A stretch of DNA of 64,000 bases from Myxococcales bacterium (GTDB taxonomy: Bacteria; Myxococcota_A; Bradymonadia; REDH01). The notes below the pieces were generated by a model, which made no database searches, was not told the origin of the DNA, and was given only the letters and a program-made list of their open reading frames with translations. Positions within the stretch are counted from its first letter, which is position 1. Each line of letters starts with the position of its first letter. The stretch is taken from positions 31,437 to 95,436 of the forward strand of contig JACKDJ010000018.1 of assembly GCA_020633625.1 (NCBI GenBank), read 5' to 3'. Shown here in pieces: positions 1-7,328 of the stretch. The position numbers were made by a program, and so were the translations under genes.

Positions 1-2368
1 CCAGCGACGAGCACCGCACCCCCGACCCGCCGGGCGCGGGATTGGTGCTCGGTCCGACGCAGAAGCCGTGGTCGGTCAGCTCGGCCGCGCCGCCGAGGCT
101 CGAGACGGCGCCGCCGAGCACGGCCGACGTCTCGCCGATCGTACCCGTCGCGACGACGGACGTTGTGACCCCCGGCAGTGCCGCGATGTAGCCTCTGTCG
201 GAGGTGCTCTCGACGTCGGCCGCGCCCACCGCCGAGATGACGACGAGGTACCGACGGCCCGCGGGAGGCGTCACGCCCGACATGGTGTCGGTTGCCGACG
301 CCGACGAGAGCGGCCCGCCCAAATTCGAGTACGCGGCGTCGGAGTCGGCGGCGGACCGCTGCCACTGGTAGGAGCGCACGCCGGCTGTGCGGTGCCCCGA
401 GACCGCCACCGAAGCCGGGCCCGTCCCGCCGGCTCCCACCGCCCGAACGCGATACGAACGGCTCGCACCCGGCGCCACGGCGTCGCCGGTGCACTCGAGC
501 ACTACCTGTGTGGCGCTCGTCCCGTCGCTGGCGTCCGCTCGACATGCGGTCAGCGAAGGCGCCGGCGCCGTCGTGTCGTCGAACACGGAACCCGTCGCGC
601 GAGTCCAGACGCCAGAGGCGTCGATCTCCACCTCGTACGCAGTCGCACCCTCGACCGCCGACCAGATGATCTCGACATCGAGCGGCCTCGTGGTCGAGGC
701 CTCGACTCCGTCGGGCGCGTCGGGGAGTCGGCGACAGCCGGAGGTATCCAGCGTGCATCCCGTCGTGCACGCGGGAGTCCCCGACGTGAACCCAAGCGTC
801 GCGCAGCTCACGTCGACCGGGACCGCGCCGTCACACTCCTCTACCCCGTTGAGCTCGCCATCGCCGCAGTACGGGCCGTCGACACACACGCCGTCGACTT
901 CCGCCGCCCCTTCGAGGCATGCGCCACACGACGCGTCCGTCGTGGTGGTGGCCTCAGTGCATGCGCGCCGCTCTGCCGCGCAGCCCAGCTCGTCGCATGT
1001 GACGCGAGCCTGTCCGCAGCCCTCCGCGCGCGGGTCCGCCGCACACTGGACTCCAGCCCCAACGCACCGCCAGGTGGCGCACTCACCGCACGGTGTGTCG
1101 GGTGTCGCCGACAGCTCGCCACAGCCACCACAGGCATTGCGGGCGGCCGCTCCAGGGTCACCGTCGCAGACCAGAGCGTTCGCTCCGGAGCACACCAGCG
1201 TGCCGCCGCCGCAGACTCCGCAGGGGTCTCCCTGGACTCCGATCAACCGCTCGCATCCGCCGCACGCGTTGAAGGCGGCGGCGCCTCCGTCCCCGTCACA
1301 GCCGACCTGATCTGGCCCCAGACACGCGAAGGTGCCGCTCTCACAGGCGCCGCAGGAGCCGCCAGGCAGGCTCTCGAGCGCGACCTCGCCGCCACAGAAG
1401 TTGGAGCCGGCCCCCAACGCCACGCAGGCCGTAGCGTCCACCGAAACGCAGATCCTGAGTCCGCCGTCGACGCACGCGGCGCCGGGACGCACGGCCAAGC
1501 CGGCACAACCTCCGCACGCGTTGGTATCGCCGCCGACGCACTCGACCTCTGCACCGTCGCAGACCCAGCGGCCCGCGCCTCCGCAGCCGCACGCCGTCCC
1601 CGGCGTGCCGCTGAGCGGCTCGCAGCTCCCGCACTCGTTCGCCTCTGGTCCGTCGCAGAACAGGCCGCCGGTGCTGGGGTCGCACAGCAGCCGCCCGACG
1701 CCGCAGGCGGCCTCGCACGCGTCGCCCGGCGCGGCATCGACCCCGTCGAACAGAAGCTCCCCGAACGATCCGCACGCGTTCCGCTCCGGGAGCGCGCACA
1801 CCACGGTGTCGGCGCCGGCGCACTCCCAGCGAGAGCCGAAGGGACCCGCGCAGGGCGCCGTGGGCGCGCCGGCGAGCAGCGCACAGCCGCCGCAGAGGTT
1901 TCGCAGCAACGCCCCATCGCACTCCACACTGCCGTCCGCGCACTCCCAACGGCCGCCGCCGCATGCGCCACAGTCCGAACCCGGCAAGCCGGCCAGAACG
2001 CCGCAGCCACCGCACGCGTTGTTGCCAACGTCGTTCGCGCACCGCAGCGCGTCGGGCCCGGCGCAAACGATCGTCCCGGTGCACCCACATCGGTCACCGG
2101 GACCGCGGGCGTCACCACGATACCGCAACGTCGCCGCTCCGCCGCACGCGTTCGATCCCTGTGTGGAAGCGTCGAGCTCGGGCTCCACATCGACCAGCTC
2201 GTCGTCGGCGCCACCGTCAGCGTCCGCCACGTCGTGAGCGTCTTTCGCCACCTCGACGTCGTTGGCGTCGCCCGCGTCACGCAGCGCCGGGTCGTTGTTG
2301 CTCGCGAGGTTGCAGGCGGCGACCAGCAGCGGTGCAAGAGCCAAGCCGATCGTCGTTCCGAACCGCAT
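1..2368 (-). CDS. Cys-rich repeat lipoprotein with FN3-like region (C-terminus beyond window)
   Basis: The reading frame is open from an ATG at 2368 to the left edge, about 789 codons, with no stop. The start encodes a lipoprotein signal (LLVAAC, lipid Cys about residue 19), then an Asp-rich linker to about residue 70. From about residue 75 to 480 a Cys-rich unit built around NACGGC (variants NLCGGC, NECGSC) recurs, giving many paired cysteines. Near residue 500 there is a CGDGxxxGxEECDG element, common in myxobacterial surface proteins, followed by a fibronectin type III-like region starting near residue 550. It is probably an outer-membrane or surface-exposed adhesin-like protein; no enzymatic motif is visible. 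It lies last in a same-strand run with the peroxiredoxin and hydrolase genes. The C-terminus, and so any sorting tail, is outside the window. Confidence 0.8.
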   Translation of the reverse strand, partial: MRFGTTIGLALAPLLVAACNLASNNDPALRDAGDANDVEVAKDAHDVADADGGADDELVDVEPELDASTQGSNACGGAATLRYRGDARGPGDRCGCTGTIVCAGPDALRCANDVGNNACGGCGVLAGLPGSDCGACGGGRWECADGSVECDGALLRNLCGGCALLAGAPTAPCAGPFGSRWECAGADTVVCALPERNACGSFGELLFDGVDAAPGDACEAACGVGRLLCDPSTGGLFCDGPEANECGSCEPLSGTPGTACGCGGAGRWVCDGAEVECVGGDTNACGGCAGLAVRPGAACVDGGLRICVSVDATACVALGAGSNFCGGEVALESLPGGSCGACESGTFACLGPDQVGCDGDGGAAAFNACGGCERLIGVQGDPCGVCGGGTLVCSGANALVCDGDPGAAARNACGGCGELSATPDTPCGECATWRCVGAGVQCAADPRAEGCGQARVTCDELGCAAERRACTEATTTTDASCGACLEGAAEVDGVCVDGPYCGDGELNGVEECDGAVPVDVSCATLGFTSGTPACTTGCTLDTSGCRRLPDAPDGVEASTTRPLDVEIIWSAVEGATAYEVEIDASGVWTRATGSVFDDTTAPAPSLTACRADASDGTSATQVVLECTGDAVAPGASRSYRVRAVGAGGTGPASVAVSGHRTAGVRSYQWQRSAADSDAAYSNLGGPLSSASATDTMSGVTPPAGRRYLVVISAVGAADVESTSDRGYIAALPGVTTSVVATGTIGETSAVLGGAVSSLGGAAELTDHGFCVGPSTNPAPGGSGVRCSSL

Positions 2369-2492
2369 CTAGCCTCCGGGTGGACTCCCCGGGCGAGCCC
2401 GGCGTCAGTCGAAGTGTCGATCGACGACTACCGGCCCCCCGCACCCGCGTCAACCCGGGGCGATCGGGCGCTGCCACCCACGCGGTGTCGCG

Positions 2493-3122
2493 CTACGGCC
2501 CGCCCGCCCCCGCCCCGTCGACAACCGCCTGCGAGCCGCTCGCTTCTGCCGGCGCGACCGCCGCTCCCGGGAGCGCGGCGATGTCTGCCAGCACCTCCGC
2601 AGCGTGGACGCCCGGGTCGACGTCCGGGTACACCTTCGCCACGCGGCCGTCGGCGTCGACAAGGAACGTCACGCGCGACGCCATGCCCAGCCGCGTCGGC
2701 ACGCCGAAGGCCTCCACGGCCCGGCGCTCCGTGTCGGCCAGGAGCGGGAAGTTGAGCGCGTGCTCCTGCGCGAACTCCAGGTGCGACTGAACGTCGTCGA
2801 CAGAGATCCCGTACACGACCGCTCCGGCCGCTCGGAACCGATCCCACACATCGCGAAACGCGCACGCCTCAGTGGTGCAGCCCGGCGTCGAGTCACGCGG
2901 ATAGAAGTACACGACGACCGGTCGTCCGCGCTGCTCGGACAGCGTGCGCGTGGTCCCGGACTGGTCCTGCAGCGAGAAGTCGGGCGCCGGGCTGCCGACC
3001 GCCAGCAGCCCGTGACTCGGCGCCACGTTGTTGGTGTCGGCCCCTGCGGGCGGCGGCGTCGATGGCGTCTGCGTGCTGCACGCGGACCCGAAAAGCAGCG
3101 TGGCGGCGAGGAGTCTCTTCAT
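2493..3122 (-). CDS. BCP/AhpC-type peroxiredoxin, predicted lipoprotein
   Basis: 209 residues. The thioredoxin-fold peroxiredoxin core starts near residue 40 (GSPAPDFSLQD). It carries the peroxidatic Cys82 in the signature PRDSTPGCTTEAC, with a second Cys at 87, the spacing of BCP/PrxQ enzymes that reduce peroxides using thioredoxin-like donors. Unlike ordinary cytoplasmic BCP, the N-terminus is a lipoprotein signal with lipobox FGSAC (Cys15), so the enzyme probably works in the periplasm or on the envelope. A low-complexity Ala/Gly/Pro tail follows the domain. It sits on the same strand between two other lipoprotein genes. The family call is firm; the location is inferred from the signal. 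Confidence 0.9.
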   Translation of the reverse strand: MKRLLAATLLFGSACSTQTPSTPPPAGADTNNVAPSHGLLAVGSPAPDFSLQDQSGTTRTLSEQRGRPVVVYFYPRDSTPGCTTEACAFRDVWDRFRAAGAVVYGISVDDVQSHLEFAQEHALNFPLLADTERRAVEAFGVPTRLGMASRVTFLVDADGRVAKVYPDVDPGVHAAEVLADIAALPGAAVAPAEASGSQAVVDGAGAGGP

Positions 3123-3229
3123 CTGTCGAACCGTTCAGTCGGAGAGGGCGCCTGGTGCCGCGTGCGGCGACGGGCGCCTTGGACGTAGGCTCTGGACGAC
3201 GCGCGCGCAACGAGCGAGCGCGGCGAACG

Positions 3230-5233
3230 CTAGTCCCCGAGCCCGGGCGTCCCGAGCTCCGCATACGGGTCCACCACCTCCGGCGCCTCCCCGTCTGCCC
3301 AAGTCGTCAAGAAGCGGCTCGTCTGGAGCGACCCCTCGGCGCTGAACGGAGTGCCCCCGTGTGTCGCGCGTGTTGGGGACGACACCCCGACCCGGTCGAA
3401 CTGAAAGTACGCCAGCGTCGACGCGTCGCGGCCGTTGCCGGCGACGGGCGCCTCGACCACCTCCAGGCCGACGACCGGCGTCGCGACGGGAGCGACGTGA
3501 GCGAGACCGAGCGCGCGGGCGAGCGCCCTCCCCGAGGCCGGCGACACCGTGTCGTCGAACTCCGCGGTCTGAAGGAGGACGCTCGGCCCGCTCGCCCGGT
3601 CCTCCAACGCGCGGCGCGCCGTCGTCGTCGGGTCGGCCGCGTCGACCGTCGACTGGGCCACGACCAGGAGCCTCTCCAGCTCGGCCTCGCCGCCGACCAT
3701 CAGCCCGAAGATCGGGATCGCAGCCGCCAGATCGTCCGTGCCCGTGATCAGCTTGACCAGCTCCCCACCGCCGACCGCCAGCACGAACGCAGAAGTCTCG
3801 GGCGAGATGGCGATCAGGTTGGCACCCACGAACGCGCCGAGGCTGACGCCCCAATACGCGACCCGCGATCCGTCGATGTCGCGGACACCATCGGCCGTCA
3901 CATCACCATCCAAGGCGAGCGCGGCGACGAGGGCGGCGCGGTCGAGCGCGGTCTGCAGAAGGTTCTCGCGAAACTCGGAAGGGGTGAACCGGACGCCCCC
4001 CTCCAGCGTCACTCCGACGAACGGGAGTGTCGGGTCTTCGCCGCCCAGCGCGGTGGGGTGATCGCCGTGCAGCACCGCGTCGTCTGCCGCCACCGCGAAC
4101 CCCAGCGGCACCAGCACCTCCGCGGCGCGCGACGCTTCCTCACGGTCGTTCCCCATCCCGTGTCCGTACACGACGACAGGGACGGCCGCCGACCGTGTCG
4201 CGGGGAGCCAGACGCGGACCGCGAGCTCCCACTCATCGCCCTCCCCGTCCAGAATCCCGTCGCTCGACCGGTGGTCGCGTGCGCGGTAGTGGAGCTCACA
4301 GATCTCGACGTCCCCATCCAGCTCGCAGGTCGCGGGGCCAACCAGCCCGGCGCTGTCTCTGTCCGCCGCCGCCGCCGCCGCCGCGGCGTCGTCTTCCACT
4401 ACGAACTCCAGCCCGCCGACCAGCTCGCCGGGGCCCAGCCCGGCCAGCGCTGCGGCCCGCGCGACCCGCGACATCGCGTCGCCAGCGGCCCCGTCAGCGT
4501 CGCCGCCGAGCGCGTCGCGCAGCGCCCCTGGCGGCGCCACGCAACCACCCGACGCCGTCCGAAGCGCGGATGTGACGATGAGCGCGTGCCGCGCACCTTG
4601 GCGCAGGGGAACCCGCGGATCGACGAAGATGTCTCTACCCTCGTCACCGAGCCGGACGTCGAAGCTCAGCGGGTCGACCCCGCCGTCGCGAAGCTCGACG
4701 AGGCGCAGCCCGTCCCCGGCGCGGGAGTCGCCGCCGATTGTCGCGGCGTCGATCGGCTGGTCGAACTGGACGAACAGATCCCCCGATGCTGCGAAACCGG
4801 AGCTCGCCGCCAGGCGCTGGACACCCTGAGCGAACACGTCGGCGACTCCCACCGTCCACGCCGCGGCGCTCGGGTCCAGGCGCACACCCGTCGGAGTGGC
4901 CGGGTCGGCGCGCTCGATCGCCCCGTCCGGCCAGGCAGAGATCGTGGCACCGAGCGGAGCGTAGGTCATGGCCGCGCCGTCCGCGCACGAACTCAGGAGG
5001 TCCGCCAGCGCCCGTTCGGCGTCGCTCGGAGCGTCGCCCGCGCCGTCTGGCGAGGAAGAGTCGGCCACGTCGTCGGCGGCGGCGTCGACGTTGAGATCTG
5101 CGCCGGCATCACCGGCGTCCTGCGACGCAGCGTCGTCCCGGCATGCGGCGTCGTCACACGGGACCTCCCCGCATGCGGCGCAGAGCGCGACGGCCGCCGC
5201 GAGGGGCTGCAGGCGTCGGGCGAAGCGCCGCAC
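3230..5233 (-). CDS. Secreted lipoprotein with alpha/beta-hydrolase domain
   Basis: 667 residues. A lipoprotein signal (ALCAAC, lipid Cys about residue 20) is followed by an Asp/Ala-rich linker. The middle part resembles the Ig-like N-terminal module of large bacterial lipases (VQFDQPIDAAT and surroundings). The second half looks like an alpha/beta hydrolase: an oxyanion-type YGHGMG segment and a nucleophile elbow GVSLG with Ser464, then a possible acid region QTAEFDDTV. A C-terminal segment matches the end of the same hydrolase class (RATHGGTPFS). The substrate is unknown; an esterase or lipase on the cell surface is the best guess. The start lies 2 bp beyond the purC stop, so the two genes are probably co-transcribed. 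Confidence 0.75.
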   Translation of the reverse strand: MRRFARRLQPLAAAVALCAACGEVPCDDAACRDDAASQDAGDAGADLNVDAAADDVADSSSPDGAGDAPSDAERALADLLSSCADGAAMTYAPLGATISAWPDGAIERADPATPTGVRLDPSAAAWTVGVADVFAQGVQRLAASSGFAASGDLFVQFDQPIDAATIGGDSRAGDGLRLVELRDGGVDPLSFDVRLGDEGRDIFVDPRVPLRQGARHALIVTSALRTASGGCVAPPGALRDALGGDADGAAGDAMSRVARAAALAGLGPGELVGGLEFVVEDDAAAAAAAADRDSAGLVGPATCELDGDVEICELHYRARDHRSSDGILDGEGDEWELAVRVWLPATRSAAVPVVVYGHGMGNDREEASRAAEVLVPLGFAVAADDAVLHGDHPTALGGEDPTLPFVGVTLEGGVRFTPSEFRENLLQTALDRAALVAALALDGDVTADGVRDIDGSRVAYWGVSLGAFVGANLIAISPETSAFVLAVGGGELVKLITGTDDLAAAIPIFGLMVGGEAELERLLVVAQSTVDAADPTTTARRALEDRASGPSVLLQTAEFDDTVSPASGRALARALGLAHVAPVATPVVGLEVVEAPVAGNGRDASTLAYFQFDRVGVSSPTRATHGGTPFSAEGSLQTSRFLTTWADGEAPEVVDPYAELGTPGLGD

Positions 5234-5235
5234 GC

Positions 5236-6204
5236 TCAGCCCCTCAGATACGCCAGGTTCGCGGCGAGACGCTCCGCGACGGGCGGCGACGTGACCGGGA
5301 CGAAGTCTCGCCCGGTGATCATCTCGTACAGCCGAATGTATCGAGCCGAGAGCTCGACGACGAGCTCGGGCGGAGCCTCGGGGAGCGTCGGGTCGTTGTA
5401 CGGGTCGCAGTTGTCGACGAACCAGAGGCGAAGGAACTCCTTGTCGATGTTCTCCGGCTCCGCTCCCGCCGCGAACCGCTCCGCGTAGGTGGCGGCGATC
5501 CAGTACCGGCTCGAGTCCGGCGTGTGGATCTCGTCGACGACCATGAGCTCACCTTCGGCGTCCCAGGCGAGCTCGTACTTCGTGTCGACGAGGATCAGCC
5601 CGTTCTTCGCCGCGTGCTCGCGGCCGCGCTCGAACAGCGCCAGCACGAGCTCTTCCATCCGCGTCCAGTCGGCGCGCGACACGACGCCGCGGTCGACGAG
5701 CGCCTCGCCCGACGTGAGCTCGTCGTGCGCGTCGTCCTTTGTGGTGGGAGTGACAATCGCTCGCTCGAGCGCCTGGTTCTTCACGAGGCCGTCGGGAAGC
5801 GTGTGGCCGCAGTAGTCGCGGACGCCGGCGGCGTAGTTCTTCCAGATGCTCGTGCTCGTCGATCCCGTCAGGTAGCTGCGGACGACGAACTCGACCGGGA
5901 CGACGCGCCCCTTGCGGCCGACGGTGACGTTCGGGTCGGGGCTCGAGATCACGTGATTCGGCGCGATGTCACGTGTCGCATCGAACCAGAAGGAGCTCAC
6001 CTGGTTGAGGACCTGGCCCTTGAAAGGGATCGACGCGAGCACACGGTCGAATGCGCTCTGCCGGTCGGTGGTGACCAGCACGAGTCGGTCGCCGAGGTCG
6101 AACGTGTCGCGCACCTTGCCGCGTCGGTATCCGGGGAGCCCGAGCTGTGCCGCATCTTCGAGGCAAGTGTCGAGATTGGCGCGGATGAGGTCTCGGTCGA
6201 TCAT
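5236..6204 (-). CDS. purC: Phosphoribosylaminoimidazole-succinocarboxamide synthase (SAICAR synthetase)
   Basis: 322 residues from the ATG at 6204. SAICAR synthetase joins CAIR and aspartate with ATP in step 7 of purine synthesis. Family segments seen are RRGKVRDTFDLGDRL near the start, DRQSAFDRVLASIPFKGQV, the VPVEFVVRSYLTGS block, and DTKYELAWDAEGELMVVDE with the Asp-rich metal and substrate site, followed by EIHTPDSSRYW. The length suits the longer, yeast-like bacterial form. The frame continues upstream of 6204, but that extension is Arg/Pro-rich with no family similarity, so I chose the start just before IDRDLI. No other pur gene is in the window; the downstream neighbour is a lipoprotein hydrolase. 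Confidence 0.96.
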   Translation of the reverse strand: MIDRDLIRANLDTCLEDAAQLGLPGYRRGKVRDTFDLGDRLVLVTTDRQSAFDRVLASIPFKGQVLNQVSSFWFDATRDIAPNHVISSPDPNVTVGRKGRVVPVEFVVRSYLTGSTSTSIWKNYAAGVRDYCGHTLPDGLVKNQALERAIVTPTTKDDAHDELTSGEALVDRGVVSRADWTRMEELVLALFERGREHAAKNGLILVDTKYELAWDAEGELMVVDEIHTPDSSRYWIAATYAERFAAGAEPENIDKEFLRLWFVDNCDPYNDPTLPEAPPELVVELSARYIRLYEMITGRDFVPVTSPPVAERLAANLAYLRG

Positions 6205-6237
6205 TGCGGCGCTCGGCGAAGGGGAGCGGTGGGCATC

Positions 6238-6265
6238 GGGCGAGCGCACGTATAGACGCTCGCCC
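6238..6265. promoter_or_regulatory. Perfect 9-bp inverted repeat upstream of purC
   Basis: GGGCGAGCG and CGCTCGCCC flank a 10-base spacer containing TATAGA. The repeat lies 34-61 bases upstream of the purC start, in the divergent interval shared with the outer-membrane protein gene. It could be an operator or a hairpin in the purC leader. There is no U-run, so it is not a standard terminator. The function is unproven. Confidence 0.4.
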
Positions 6266-6403
6266 AGAGGAATTCGACCCCGCCGCGACGCCATCGGTTG
6301 TCTGCACCCCGGTGGTCTGGCGTCGACTTCCGAGCGTTTGGGGTGTAGCGACGGAGTACGTCGACCACGCGCCGGCGCCAGCCCTCCACCCTCGGCATGT
6401 GTC

Positions 6404-7249
6404 ATGAGCAACTTCCCCCGCGGACTCTGCGCAACCGCCCTTGCCCTCGCGGCCGCCGCCATGGCGGCTCCGACCGAAGCGCGCGCCGACGACACGGCGA
6501 GCTACGACGGCGCACCCCTCGTCTATCAGCGCCGAGCCGGCGACGAGGCAGGCGCAGTCGCCGTCGCTGCAGAGGTGGCCGCCGGCACCCGCGAGACGCG
6601 GCGACTGGGCCCAGAGGGTGTCGAGCTCGGGGCCCGCGCCCGCTACCAGCCCGTGTCCCGCCTGGCGCTCGAGGCGTGGGGCGCGCACACCTTCGAGGGA
6701 GAACACACCGCGCTCTCGCTCGAGGCCATCGGCGGCGCGCTCCGGCAGGAGTCGAACGCGATCGACCTCGATCTCGGCCTTGGCTACCTCTACGACTTCG
6801 AAGCGACGCACGTGATTCGCGGTCGTGTCGCGATTGGACGCGCATTCGACGCCGTCCACACCGAGGCGACGGCGCTGCTGGAGCTGCCGCTCGGAGAGGG
6901 CGAGGAAGAGGAGCTCGAGCTGGCAGAGGGTGCAGACGAGGAACGCGACACGATCGATGTCGTCGTCGCGGTCGCCGCGTCCTATACGCTCTCGCCGATG
7001 TTCGACGTCGGAGTGGAGCTCGCGGCAGAGGACCTCGAGGGGCTGTTCGACGAGGAGGAGGCCGAGGGCGGCGCTCGGTTCCTGCTGGGCCCGACGGTCG
7101 CGGCCCGGCTTACGCAGGGCCTGTTCGCCAAGGCCAACCTGGCCGCGGTCCGCTCCGCGGCCGGAAACCAAACACTCGCCGCCGGCGAAGCCGCGCCCTC
7201 GGCGTGGGGGATGATGACACGCGTCGTCGTCGGCTGGAACCTGCGATAG
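6404..7249 (+). CDS. Predicted outer-membrane beta-barrel protein
   Basis: 281 residues from the ATG at 6404, chosen because it opens a clear Sec signal peptide (LCATALALAAAAMAAPTEARA, cleaved about residue 28). Alternating hydrophobic and polar strands with aromatic girdle residues (LALEAWGAHTF, LDLGLGYLYDFE, VVVAVAASYTLSP) suggest a beta-barrel. A very acidic stretch near residue 170 (GEGEEEELELAEGADEE) would form a loop. The last residues, VVVGWNLR, look like a final strand, though without the usual terminal Phe. The frame stays open upstream over purC antisense, which I reject. No enzymatic motif is seen; a structural or porin-like role is inferred. It is divergent from purC. Confidence 0.7.
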   Translation: MSNFPRGLCATALALAAAAMAAPTEARADDTASYDGAPLVYQRRAGDEAGAVAVAAEVAAGTRETRRLGPEGVELGARARYQPVSRLALEAWGAHTFEGEHTALSLEAIGGALRQESNAIDLDLGLGYLYDFEATHVIRGRVAIGRAFDAVHTEATALLELPLGEGEEEELELAEGADEERDTIDVVVAVAASYTLSPMFDVGVELAAEDLEGLFDEEEAEGGARFLLGPTVAARLTQGLFAKANLAAVRSAAGNQTLAAGEAAPSAWGMMTRVVVGWNLR

Positions 7250-7328
7250 CGATGTCGGGCGCGCCGCGGGTGGCTCCCAAGCGCTTCGCGCGCTACACTG
7301 ACGCTGGCCAGACCAGACGGGTTCGAAC

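Noticed and set aside
68..2755. Long plus-strand open frame of 895 codons
   Set aside because: It is antisense to the Cys-rich lipoprotein gene, has no family motif, is Arg/Ala-rich and runs on into the peroxiredoxin gene. High GC leaves few stops in such shadow frames.
3062..5488. Plus-strand open frame of 808 codons
   Set aside because: Antisense to the hydrolase lipoprotein and purC; composition is Arg-rich with no recognisable domain.
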